Notes: generated by a model from the sequence alone, not told the origin. Shown: positions 1 through 8,100, counted from the stretch's first letter. The stretch is 10,409 nucleotides of DNA from Planctomycetaceae bacterium (GCA_031283515.1 JAITBS010000565.1:1-10409); one strand, 5' to 3'. Translations and numbers: made by a program.

Positions 1-770
1 TAACGATTTCGTATTCGAATCAACATTTCTCTAATTTCCGCAACGTTGGGCGTTCCAACGGTGATACAATTTGTGCGGTGTTCCAGACCGGCAACACACA
101 AATCGGATAACCGTTCAAACTCTTCATGATGACTGTCATCAACAATCAATACGCTGCACGAATGAGAATTACCAAATTCTATTTTTGCCCATTCTCGAAC
201 TGTTTTCAATTTTTGTTCGGCAATTGCTGTTAATGTTCCATTTTGTCCGTATTCTAAAATCCTTTCAGCAAAACTCAATATTACAAAGGATTTTGTATGA
301 TGCGGAAGTAAGCGGTTAAGAATACCGTCAAAAATTTGTTGCGATTTTCCTTGTGTATTATTCTGAACTAATTGGGTTGCGGTTACGGTATTGGGTTGAT
401 TTTCTGAATTTGGCGATGTTGGCGATGTTGATGTTACTGGTGTGGTATTACGGTTTCCACGTTTAACACTTCCTTGTTTTTTTTGCGGGTCTTCGCTTTT
501 TTTGTCGATGATGTTCTGATATTTCGTTTGCATTTCTGAGGTAGCGAAACGTAATGACATTTTATCATCAATCGCAAACGCAATTTCATATCCTTGCCGT
601 ACCGCATAATACAACAAGGCGTCTTCGATATTTCTGCATAATCCCCGCACCGTATCCGCAAAAAACATATCCGTAACACAGCCGGTCAAAACGAATTGCC
701 GTTTACCGCCTTGAATTACCAACTTCTCATAAAGCCGTTGACACACTGTCGTATTCATTGTTGTCTTCAC
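1..770 (-). CDS. Partial protein resembling N-terminal region of a large AAA-type ATPase
   Basis: An uninterrupted minus-strand frame runs from position 770 off the left edge (256 codons; the last two visible bases are TA, so the next codon is Tyr or a stop). I chose the GTG at 770-768 because GAGGA lies 5 nt upstream; an ATG at 758 is the alternative and lacks an RBS at a usable distance. Two globular parts are visible. Residues about 9-90 contain QFVLTGCVTDMFF, NIEDALLYY and QGYEIAF. Residues about 144-256 contain FVILSFAERIL, a VREWAKIEF helix, CSVLIVDDS and NCITVGTPNVAEIREML. A Ser/Thr/Pro/Asn/Gln-rich linker (about 90-143) joins them. The order of motifs recalls the P-loop-lacking region that precedes the ATPase core in some large bacterial AAA proteins. 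No Walker A or B motif is visible, because the core would lie outside the window. No signal peptide is seen, so it is probably cytoplasmic. The gene is well supported; the function is a tentative family impression. Confidence 0.75.
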   Translation of the reverse strand, partial: MKTTMNTTVCQRLYEKLVIQGGKRQFVLTGCVTDMFFADTVRGLCRNIEDALLYYAVRQGYEIAFAIDDKMSLRFATSEMQTKYQNIIDKKSEDPQKKQGSVKRGNRNTTPVTSTSPTSPNSENQPNTVTATQLVQNNTQGKSQQIFDGILNRLLPHHTKSFVILSFAERILEYGQNGTLTAIAEQKLKTVREWAKIEFGNSHSCSVLIVDDSHHEEFERLSDLCVAGLEHRTNCITVGTPNVAEIREMLIRIRNR

Positions 771-773
771 AGA

Positions 774-780
774 TTTCCTC
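774..780 (-). promoter_or_regulatory. Ribosome binding site of the leftmost gene
   Basis: Read on the minus strand, GAGGAAA ends 3 nt before the GTG at 770-768, and its GAGGA core is 5 nt from that start. This is the only clear Shine-Dalgarno match near any start in the window, and it decides for GTG over the ATG 12 nt downstream. In the same frame a TAA at 821-819 closes the reading frame upstream, with no ATG in between. Confidence 0.7.
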
Positions 781-860
781 GTAACTGTTTCTTTTAATTT
801 TCGTATTGAATTTATTTTTTATTCTTGTTGTTGTTTCTTTTTTTATGAATAAAAGGAAAA

Positions 861-948
861 GTAATATTTCAGTGGAATTTTTTTAGAACACGAAACACAC
901 AAAAAAACACGAAATACACGAAATTTGTAATATTTCAGCGGAATTTTT
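861..948. repeat. 22-nt direct repeat pair flanking a CACGAAA-type run
   Basis: Positions 861-882 and 927-948 are the same 22-nt sequence with one difference (core TTTCAGTGGAAT versus TTTCAGCGGAAT), spaced 66 nt apart. Between them is a low-complexity run of ACACGAAA/ACACAC units. An inverted, slightly altered third copy (core ATTCCACTGATATATT) lies at 1039-1055, beyond the large palindrome, so copies in opposite orientation bracket the palindrome at 957-1005. This could be the terminal repeats of a small non-autonomous element or simply a cluster of intergenic repeats. Confidence 0.55.
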
Positions 949-956
949 GTTTTTCG

Positions 957-1027
957 ATTTTCATAACCGCAGGTCGCGCTTCGCTTGACCTACGGTTATG
1001 AAAATGTCATCACTTTGGAGTGAAGAA
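957..1027. repeat. REP-like palindrome, complete copy
   Basis: Arms 957-969 (ATTTTCATAACCG) and 993-1005 (CGGTTATGAAAAT) are perfectly complementary over 13 bp. Inside, after one C-A mismatch, AGGTC (971-975) pairs with GACCT (987-991), and GCG (976-978) pairs with CGC (982-984) around a 3-nt loop. A second small hairpin follows at 1010-1023 (TCACT, loop TTGG, AGTGA). The block from 973 to 1027 recurs at 1323-1377 with one mismatch in 55 positions. The palindromic intergenic form and repetition fit a REP/BIME-like dispersed element. A role as transcription terminator is not supported, because no T-run follows. Confidence 0.75.
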
Positions 1028-1203
1028 TCAAAAATAATAATTCCACTGATATATTGCAAGGAAAATTATAATCGTCTAACTTAATTGTTGCAAGATGTTT
1101 GTAATAATATTCAAGGTAACAGTCTATTTTGATAACACCTTTCACCGATGATTGATTCCATTTTCTTCCATCCTGAAAGGACAGAGAGTAATTGAGAGTT
1201 GCG

Positions 1204-1274
1204 AGCGGATAGTTGATAGTGCCGCATACGGAATAATACCGTTTGGGTAATAATCCACATGTGAACTATCCGCT
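1204..1274. other. Self-complementary 71-nt element, possible structured RNA
   Basis: AGCGGATAGTT (1204-1214) and AACTATCCGCT (1264-1274) form a perfect 11-bp stem. The 49-nt interior holds two smaller possible stems: ACGG (1228-1231) with CCGT (1239-1242) around AATAATA, then TGG with CCA around a similar GTAATAAT loop (about 1244-1256). The result is a multibranched fold with two related loops. It could be a small RNA, part of a miniature element, or chance pairing. No promoter or terminator is evident next to it, and I recognise no known RNA family. Confidence 0.35.
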
Positions 1275-1318
1275 ACGATGTTGCCTTTTCATGGCGATGT
1301 TGAATCGAGGTGTTGACT

Positions 1319-1377
1319 GTAAGTCGCGCTTCGCTTGACCTACGGTTATGAAAATGTCATCACTTCGGAGTGAAGAA
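1319..1377. repeat. REP-like palindrome, second copy lacking most of the left arm
   Basis: Positions 1323-1377 match 973-1027 at 54 of 55 positions, exactly 350 bp downstream. The inner hairpin is kept: GT.AGTC at 1319-1325 still pairs with GACCTAC at 1337-1343 with one mismatch. The long outer left arm of the first copy (957-969) is absent, so CGGTTATGAAAAT has no partner here. The following TCACT/AGTGA mini-hairpin is retained with a TCGG loop in place of TTGG. This is a truncated or decayed copy. Confidence 0.7.
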
Positions 1378-1521
1378 GAATAGTGAAGAAGAAAATTGAC
1401 ACCGAGTAGGCACAAAATAAGATCACCGCTAAATAGATACAATGTTTGTCGATTTCGCCTATAAAAATTTACCTAAATTAACAACCAGCATCTGAACATT
1501 AGAAAAAATTTATTAGGGGGA

Positions 1522-1550
1522 GATACAGGTAGAAAAAAATATGCTATAAT
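1522..1550 (+). promoter_or_regulatory. Candidate extended -10 promoter of the metalloprotease gene
   Basis: TGCTATAAT at 1542-1550 is a perfect extended -10 element (TGn followed by TATAAT). A weak -35 candidate, GATACA (1522-1527, 3 of 6 matches to TTGACA), lies 17 nt upstream. Transcription would begin near 1557 and leave a leader of about 90 nt before the ATG at 1647. The match is good, but the surrounding DNA is very AT-rich, so chance occurrence is possible. Confidence 0.45.
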
Positions 1551-1559
1551 TTTTTATCA

Positions 1560-1611
1560 ATATTGCCTATTTTCCAAAAATTTTTATTGTATTGCGATAT
1601 TTAGGCAATAT
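1560..1611. promoter_or_regulatory. 10-bp inverted repeat in the presumed protease leader
   Basis: ATATTGCCTA (1560-1569) and TAGGCAATAT (1602-1611) are exact reverse complements, separated by 32 nt of AT-rich sequence. The repeat sits just downstream of the candidate -10 box and 35 nt before the protease start codon. It could be a repressor operator whose half-sites are about four helical turns apart, or a leader hairpin. No regulator gene is visible in the window. Confidence 0.4.
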
Positions 1612-1646
1612 ATTCTATTATTTTAACCCATTTACCCCAAATTGCC

Positions 1647-4600
1647 ATGAACAAATTTCAGCAAAACACTTATTCTTTGATAATTCTAGGAATGTTAATT
1701 TTTTCTGCCGGAATCGTTCGGCTCAATGCTCAGGAAATTAAACCAGTCAAAATTGATACTGCCACTGTAACAGTTAGCAGTTCACCCGCCAAGAAAGATG
1801 ATAGCCCCAAACCAATTAAGGATGTTTTGCCGGATGCTCAAAAAATTGACGGACTCATTACGTTGTACCGTAAAAAAGAGAAGTTATACGCTGAAATTAA
1901 GAGTTCCAATCTTAACACGGATTACCTGATTGCTATGGCAATTGCCAAAGGTTCGGGTTGGAGCGCGATTGGCGGGTACACGCTTCAAGAATCCGGTGAG
2001 GATTGGCTTTGGCAATTCCGAAAAGTCAACGATTCGATTCAAATTGTTCGGCGTAATATCCGGTTCAAAGCCGATTCGGGAACTCCAGAAGCAAAAGCAG
2101 TTGAAGTCGCTTATTCCGACAGTATTCTCTATAATTTGCCGATTCTTGCTACCGGTGACGGCGGCGGCGATGTAATTGATATGGCATCGGTTTTTATGTC
2201 CGATCTGCCCAAACTTGGTCGTGATCTTGGCGGCTCCTTTGCCAATGACCGTTCCACATGGAGCGAAGTTAAGGGATTTTCGAACAATATTGAATTTCGT
2301 GTTGTTGCAACTTATTCTGTTTACCGCTCCTATTCCGGTTCTCACGATTCACCGGACGCCAGCAGTGTTGGCGTGACGATTCATTACTCGGTCAGCAAAC
2401 TCCCCTCAACCGGTTATTCCTCACGTCTCGCAGATAATCGAATCGGTTATTTCATCACAACTCATAAAAATTTCTCCCGTAACGAAAAAGAGAATCATCT
2501 CGTTCGTTATATTAACCGTTGGAATATTCAGAAAGCAGATGCGTCGGCAACTCTTTCACCTCCCAAAAAACCAATTGTCTTTTGGATTGAAAAAACCGTT
2601 CCGTTTAAATATCGTCACGCTGTTCGTGAAGGAATTTTGGAATGGAATAAAGCATTCGAAAAAATCGGTATTGTCAACGCTATTGAAGTCCGCCAACAAT
2701 CCGATTCCGATAACTGGGACGCAGAAGATATTAATTATAACACCATTCGATGGATTACTTCCGATGCCGGATTTGCAATGGGACCAAGTCATGTTAATCC
2801 GCTTACCGGTGAAATTCTTGATGCAGATGTTATTATTGATGCCGGTTTTATTGATTACTGGCATGATCGGTTTGATTATTTTATTGCCGATTTAATTCCG
2901 CCGGAATCGGACAAAAAAAATGATGTTGCCTCTATTTTTCGGCATCGCCGCAAAGAACGTGAGGACACCAAAAATGCGGTTTCTCATTGTCGGTTGAACG
3001 GTTGTTTCTGTACGGACGCCCAAAATAAAGCAACACAAATTGCTTTGGCATCTCTTGCCGTTTCACTAATTGACGAAGATACTGATGACACTTCGGATGA
3101 AGATGCGGGCAAAGAAGAAGAAAATAAAGACGAGAAATCGGATGAAAAATCTGATGAAAAAGCGAACGAAAAATCCGATGATAAATCAAATGATAAAGCC
3201 GAAGAAACAAAAGAGTCCGAAAAAACCGACAACGAAAAAACGGACAAAAAAGATAGTGAAAAAGACGGAGAAAAAGACGAGGCAAAAGATGATGCAAAAA
3301 AATCCGAAAAAGAAGACGAAAAGAAAGAAAACAACAACACTAAAAATGGAGAGAAAAAGGACGAAAAAAAGGATACGAAAAAATCGTCCCGACAAGAAAA
3401 AGAAAAGGCAAATGCAGAAAAATTGGAACAAATTATTCTTGCGGGAGTGAAAGACGTGGTGATGCACGAAGTCGGTCATACACTTGGTTTACGGCATAAT
3501 TTTAAGGCAAGTAGTTGGTTGACATTGGAAGAGATCAACAAGCCGGATCGTTCGAAGGAATTTGGGATTGCCGGTTCGGTGATGGATTACTTACCGATTA
3601 ACGTTGCGCCGAAAGGGCAGCCGCAAGGCGATTATTTCATGTCAACATTGGGACCTTACGATTATTTGGCGATTGAATATGGTTACAAAATTATTTCCGG
3701 CGGAACAGACGGGGAATTGAAAGAACTTCAAAAGATTGCTGCGCGTCAGGCGGAAAGCGGCCGGAATTTTGCAACAGACGAAGATATTATTGTAACCGAT
3801 TCTGATCCGCTCACATCAACACGTGATCTTGGTTCGAACCCATTGAGTTACGCTAAAACGGCAACAGCACGGTATGAGCAATTGTTACCGGAATTACTTG
3901 ACCGTGCGGTGAAGGAAAACGGCAGTTACAAGGATGTGGGGCGTTTTTTCAGATTATTAATATTTGATCGTGCCAGTGCGAATTTTGTGTTAGCGCGGAA
4001 TGTTGCCGGACTTTATGTGAATCGCGATCATCGTGGTGATTCCAATAGTCGTCCGCCCATTCAGGTTGTGGATGCCAAAACACAACGCGATTCATTGGAT
4101 TATATTTGTCAAACAATATTTGCAGCGGATTCGTTTAAAATTCCGCATGAAGTATATAACCAATTCGGCGAAGAAAAATGGTTACATTGGAACTATGAGA
4201 TTTATGGTTCTCAAACATGGACATTGAGTGACCAGACATTACTTGTTCGCCGTTATATCTTGTTTCAATTACTTGATCCATGGACATTGGAACGACTGGA
4301 AGAAACACAACTTCGTGTTGCGGAAGGCGACGATGTTTACACGATTGACGAATTATTTGAAACGCTGACGGATACGATTTTCAAGGAATTGGAAACGATT
4401 AAGGAAGGCGAATTTACCACGCGAAAACCGGCAATCGGATTATTACAGCGAATGTTACAAAATTATTATTTTGATATTTTGTCCCTCTATTCGTTGGGCG
4501 AATTACCTCCGTTGTCAAGCCAAGCGGTTGCGCGTCAACAATTGACGAGTTTATCTTCGAATATTCAGGCGTTGCTCACCGGAAAGGCAAAACTGGATAC

Positions 4601-4682
4601 AACCACTCGAACTCATCTATCATCGTTACAAGAACGTATTCGTAAAGTTCTGGACGCCAACCTTATTCGATACAACCCGTAA
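1647..4682 (+). CDS. Exported zinc-dependent metzincin metalloprotease (DUF5117/DUF4953 type)
   Basis: This 1011-residue protein is a predicted secreted or periplasmic zinc endopeptidase; its substrate is unknown. The N-terminus is a signal peptide with a hydrophobic core at about 10-24 and probable cleavage after LNA (residue 29, before QE). Residues about 68-84 (DGLITLYRKKEKLYAEI) resemble the start of DUF5118, and about 90-300 the DUF5117 region. The catalytic motif HEVGHTLGLRH covers 607-617: His607, His611 and His617 bind zinc and Glu608 is the general base. The metzincin Met-turn is at SVMDY (Met646). Between about 476 and 592 is a low-complexity Lys/Glu/Asp insertion. The C-terminal third, including LDPWTLERL, matches what I recall of the DUF4953 family. 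The ATG has no Shine-Dalgarno sequence; an extended -10 promoter lies about 100 nt upstream. It is divergent from the leftmost gene. The family call is strong, the physiological role open. Confidence 0.93.
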   Translation: MNKFQQNTYSLIILGMLIFSAGIVRLNAQEIKPVKIDTATVTVSSSPAKKDDSPKPIKDVLPDAQKIDGLITLYRKKEKLYAEIKSSNLNTDYLIAMAIAKGSGWSAIGGYTLQESGEDWLWQFRKVNDSIQIVRRNIRFKADSGTPEAKAVEVAYSDSILYNLPILATGDGGGDVIDMASVFMSDLPKLGRDLGGSFANDRSTWSEVKGFSNNIEFRVVATYSVYRSYSGSHDSPDASSVGVTIHYSVSKLPSTGYSSRLADNRIGYFITTHKNFSRNEKENHLVRYINRWNIQKADASATLSPPKKPIVFWIEKTVPFKYRHAVREGILEWNKAFEKIGIVNAIEVRQQSDSDNWDAEDINYNTIRWITSDAGFAMGPSHVNPLTGEILDADVIIDAGFIDYWHDRFDYFIADLIPPESDKKNDVASIFRHRRKEREDTKNAVSHCRLNGCFCTDAQNKATQIALASLAVSLIDEDTDDTSDEDAGKEEENKDEKSDEKSDEKANEKSDDKSNDKAEETKESEKTDNEKTDKKDSEKDGEKDEAKDDAKKSEKEDEKKENNNTKNGEKKDEKKDTKKSSRQEKEKANAEKLEQIILAGVKDVVMHEVGHTLGLRHNFKASSWLTLEEINKPDRSKEFGIAGSVMDYLPINVAPKGQPQGDYFMSTLGPYDYLAIEYGYKIISGGTDGELKELQKIAARQAESGRNFATDEDIIVTDSDPLTSTRDLGSNPLSYAKTATARYEQLLPELLDRAVKENGSYKDVGRFFRLLIFDRASANFVLARNVAGLYVNRDHRGDSNSRPPIQVVDAKTQRDSLDYICQTIFAADSFKIPHEVYNQFGEEKWLHWNYEIYGSQTWTLSDQTLLVRRYILFQLLDPWTLERLEETQLRVAEGDDVYTIDELFETLTDTIFKELETIKEGEFTTRKPAIGLLQRMLQNYYFDILSLYSLGELPPLSSQAVARQQLTSLSSNIQALLTGKAKLDTTTRTHLSSLQERIRKVLDANLIRYNP
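3072..3422 (+). other. Lys/Glu/Asp-rich low-complexity insertion in the metalloprotease
   Basis: Codons 476-592 of the metalloprotease encode a tract composed almost only of Lys, Glu, Asp, Ser, Asn and Thr, with short recurring units such as KSDEKSDEK and EKDGEKDE. It begins with an acidic stretch (DEDTDDTSDEDAG) and becomes more lysine-rich towards its end. It ends about 14 residues before His607 of the zinc site. It is probably a disordered, highly charged loop on the catalytic domain. The DNA is strongly A-rich, typical of expansion by slippage, and it generates long meaningless open frames in other phases. Confidence 0.85.
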
Positions 4683-4710
4683 TTGCAACATAAACATTCG
4701 CCTGATTATT

Positions 4711-4885
4711 TTAATTGTCCGCAGATTACGCAGATTTTCGCTGATTATTTGTAATTGTTCGCAGATTACGTAAATATTTATCAGCGACAATCTGCGTAAT
4801 CTGCGGACTTCATATTTATCAGCGTTAATCAGCGTAATCTGCGGACTAAATATTTATCAGCGTTAATCAGCGTAATCTGCGGACT
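4711..4885. repeat. 38-nt tandem repeat with inverted copies downstream of the protease gene
   Basis: Three 36-nt copies start at 4774, 4812 and 4850, a constant period of 38. The last two (4812-4847 and 4850-4885) are identical; the first differs at three positions. Each ends in GTAATCTGCGGACT. Two copies in opposite orientation precede them, at about 4711-4748 and 4751-4775 (shared core GCAGATTACG). Positions 4717-4736 are an exact 20-nt reverse complement of 4789-4808, so the transcript can form a long hairpin beginning 35 nt after the protease stop. It may protect the mRNA 3' end or block read-through, but no T-run follows directly. Similar ATCTGCGTAATCTGCG-type repeats are, in my recollection, widespread between genes in environmental bacteria. 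Confidence 0.8.
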
Positions 4886-5119
4886 CTGTTGATTCATATC
4901 AACACACAAATATCCCACTTTTTTTAATCGTTAAAATCGATAAAATCAGTAGTTGAGTTATAGTCCTTTTTTAACAAAATGACGATAATATCAAATTTTA
5001 GGATAAAATGGTTCGATACGAAAAGATGACGGAATGTCCTTACTCAATTCAAAGAACCCAAATTAAAAAATAAAACTAAAAGAATCGTTTTTGATTCGAG
5101 TTATTTTTTGCGGTGCAAT
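4886..5119. other. AT-rich region upstream of the secretin-like gene
   Basis: This is the right-hand part of the 437-bp gap between the two plus-strand genes. It has no coding frame of note. A weak stem (AACT 5074-5077 with AGTT 5099-5102, and GAATC 5082-5086 with GATTC 5093-5097) is followed by six T at 5104-5109, only 10 nt before the start codon. It looks like an intrinsic terminator or attenuator, but the stem is short and AT-rich. I could not find a -35/-10 pair with correct spacing: TTAACA (4971-4976) and TAAAAT (5004-5009) are 27 nt apart. Confidence 0.4.
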
Positions 5120-8100
5120 ATGAATATGAAAAAAATATCTTTGTTTATTGTTTTACTCTTTATTGTGTTTAGTTATGTTGGCGAATCTTGGTTTGCTCAG
5201 GAAGTTCCAGCTCCTGCAACGCCAACTCCCGAAACGCCAGCGACTCCGGCACCCGCCACACCAAACGCATCGGCAACACCAGCACCGGCGACTCCGACTC
5301 CCGAAACGCCCGCAACTCCAGCCGCACCAGCGACTCCGACTCCTGAAACTCCAGCCGCACCGGCAACTCCAACTCCTGAAACGCCCGCAACCACTCCAGT
5401 TCCTGTAACTCCAGAATCAAAAATAATTTTTGATCCGAAAAAGAGTTTTATTCGTCTTGCTCATCCTGAAGTTGCAGCTCGGCTTGGATTGACCGATGCT
5501 CAGCGGGCAGAAGTTCAACGACTTTTGGTACTCCGTTCGCAGGAAATCGCCAAAGCACCGGAAAATCAATGGAATACCGTTATTGAACAAAGTGAACAAA
5601 AACTCGTCGAAGTTCTGACTCCGTCACAAAAAATATTGTGGCCCAAAGTTTTCAGCGAAAAGACAATTCGTTTCAATTTCAAACTGCAAGGTTGGGCTGA
5701 TGTTCTTCAATGGTTTGCCGAACAAGTTGGTTTGCAATTGGTTATGGATGCTCCGCCGTCCGGTTCGTTTAACTATGCCGATCAACGGGATTACACACCG
5801 TCCGAAGCTATTGATCTGCTCAACAGTGTGTTACAAACAAAAGGTTATACGTTGATTCGGAATGATAAAATGTTGATGCTTTTTGATTTGAAACGAGGGA
5901 AAATTCCAATTCAGTTTTTGCCGAAATTAAAACCGGAAGAGTTACATGAACGCGGAACTTTTGAATATACGTCGGTTATTTTTTCGTTGGAACGCCGTAA
6001 CCGCGCCGATGTCATTCAAGCACTGGAACCATTCAAAGGTGCATTTTGTCAAATCATTCCCATGCCCGGTAATTCCTTGATCATTACCGATACCGCCGGA
6101 ACACTTCTCGTTCTTCAAAAAGTTATCGAGTCCGTCGAAAATCCGCCGCCAGTTCCTGGCGCTCCGCCAACTCCAGGTTCACCGCCGCCGCCTCCGCCGG
6201 TTTGGAAAACATACAAAGTTGAAAAAAATGATCCCACTAAACTCGAAACCATTTTCAAAGAATTTGTCCCAACAGGTAAATCTATTCGGATTGGAAATTC
6301 AAGAGAGATTCATATTCTTGTTACACAAGCAGAACATGACCAAATCGACACCGTCTTCAAAATGCTCGAAGCCGATAGCGGTGCGCCCAACGGTGAATTG
6401 GTTCTCGCCAGTTATTCGCTCACTCCCTATCTTGACGCCTCGCCGTCACAATTTTGGCGGCTCGGACGAATGAGACGCGGACTCGGAACAACCGCTTCTC
6501 CAATGTTACAAAATCCGTATGATAATTCGTTGACCATCGGTAAGGAAATTATCAATGTTCTCAAAACATCATTTCCCGCCGCCATCGTTTCCGAAACTCC
6601 TGTTGCCAATAATATTGTTGTGTTAGCGTTGCCGCCGGAACAAGAAAAAATCAAAGTGTTTTTCGAATCACTCAAACAAGCACCGCAACCAGAAGATGAA
6701 CCAGTCGCCAAACTGTACAAATTTACCGATAAGACCAAAAAAATGAATATCGAAACACTAAAACAACTACAAGCAGTTGTTCCGTCAGGAGTGTTTTCGT
6801 TAGACGACGAACTAGGTCAAATTCTTGTCGTTGCCACTGCAAAAGAGCAGGAAATGCTCGCTAAAGCGGTTACGGAATTAGAAGCGGCGGCTGTACCGGA
6901 AGCAGACAAAATGATTGTTTCCTACCGGTTGCCGGTTTCAAGTGCGGCACGGTTTTCGGCAATGCTCAAGCAACTCGTTACAAAAAAAGAACTCGAAGAT
7001 ATCGTCGAACTCCGCGATACCAAACAAGGTTTTGTTACCGTTTGGGCAACCGCAAAACAGCATGAATTGATTCAACGGTTGTACGATGAAGTTGCCGGAC
7101 GAAAAAAATCTGCCGACCCCAAAACTGCCAAATCAACAGAACCGGTTATTGGTGTTTATCCGATGCTTCACGGTTACGCTTATACCGCACAGCTTGTTCT
7201 TACCAATATGATGACCGGTGCAGATTTTTCGTACGATCCGCGAACAAACGCCGTGATCGCGGTGGCAACACCGGATATTCAGGAAATTATCAAAAAAGCA
7301 GTCGAAGAACTTGATAAAAATGTCAACGAAGATATCGCTTTTATCACACTGAAAAAGGAACTTCCGGCGGATATGTTACGGCAATTGACTCGAATTGCAC
7401 CGCACAGTGTGATTATTCAGAGCCGCCGGAATTTACAGGTTATCGCAACAGGTCCCAAAGAGGAACTCGATAAAATTAAAGCGGTTTTGACCGCAAGCGA
7501 AAATGTATCGCTAACAAAAGAAGAAATTGTTGTACACACTCTTCAAACAGCGTCTCCGTCCACTGTTCTTGCGGTTCTTAACGAAGTTTTTCCGGAAGTC
7601 AAAGCAACCGTCAATGCCGTCAACAATCAACTTATCTTCCAAATGAGCAGCGATTGGAAAGAACCGGTGAACGCTTTGCTTTCCCAATTGGACGGCGCAA
7701 CAGAATTTATTCCGGTCAAAAAATCACCGTCCGCACAATTACTCCAATCCATTAAAACAATCGCCCCAAAAGCAACAATAATTGTTGACCATGAAAACGC
7801 TCAAATTTTAGTTCAAGGGGCGGTCAAAGATGTTGAGAACATCAAAAAGATTATTCTTCAATCGGAAACAACCGCACCGATTGCCGAAGAAGTTTACGTT
7901 CACACATTTAAACAGGTTTATCCGTATTATGTTGTTGCGATATTGCGTGAAATTTATCCCGAAGTCAAAGTTTCAGGATATCCGTCACATAATCAGTTGA
8001 TGGTTCGTTTCCCGCCGGAATTGAAAGAAAAAATCGTTGATCTGTTCAACCAAATGGACGGCGATATTGTATTTATTCCGCTCAAAAAAGAACTTCCGGC

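Larger units (their letters stand above)
771..1646. other. Non-coding region between divergent genes
   Basis: About 876 bp without a convincing coding frame lie between the divergently oriented ATPase-like gene and the metalloprotease gene. Contents in order: a T-rich stretch with a TTG microsatellite (about 821-843), a 22-nt repeat pair with a CACGAAA-type low-complexity run between the copies, a large REP-like palindrome, a partial copy of that palindrome 350 bp further on, a 71-nt self-complementary element between them, and the promoter and leader of the protease gene. I see no tRNA and no protein remnant here. Positions about 1057-1200 and 1378-1500 hold nothing I can name. Confidence 0.7.

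Noticed and set aside
71..679. Short open frames on both strands (71-319 plus, 434-679 minus)
   Set aside because: They overlap the long minus-strand frame from 770 to the edge, which has an RBS and a more protein-like composition. They are off-frame shadows.
957..1005. Intrinsic terminator for either divergent gene
   Set aside because: Both genes point away from this hairpin and no T-run follows it in the plus direction; a repeated REP-like element explains it better.
771..1646. tRNA or other known RNA gene in the long intergenic region
   Set aside because: I found no cloverleaf with a T-arm signature; the 11-bp stem at 1204-1274 is longer than an acceptor stem and the interior does not fit a tRNA.
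2932..3479. Several open frames in the A-rich stretch, including very Phe/Ser-rich and Lys-rich translations
   Set aside because: They arise from the low-complexity Lys/Glu/Asp insertion read in other phases; the metalloprotease frame covers the whole region and is intact.
4774..4885. CRISPR array
   Set aside because: The 36-nt repeats are separated by only 2 nt, so there are no spacers; inverted copies lie next to them and no cas gene is seen.
4953..5009. Promoter of the giant gene (TTGAGT, TTAACA, GATAAT, TAAAAT boxes)
   Set aside because: No pair has 16-18 nt spacing; in such AT-rich DNA single boxes are expected by chance.
5169..5420. Minus-strand frames with Gly/Val/Ala or Glu/Leu/Arg repeats resembling collagen- or elastin-like proteins
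   Set aside because: They are the antisense of the Thr/Pro/Ala-rich stalk repeat in the large plus-strand gene and have no signal, RBS or other domain.
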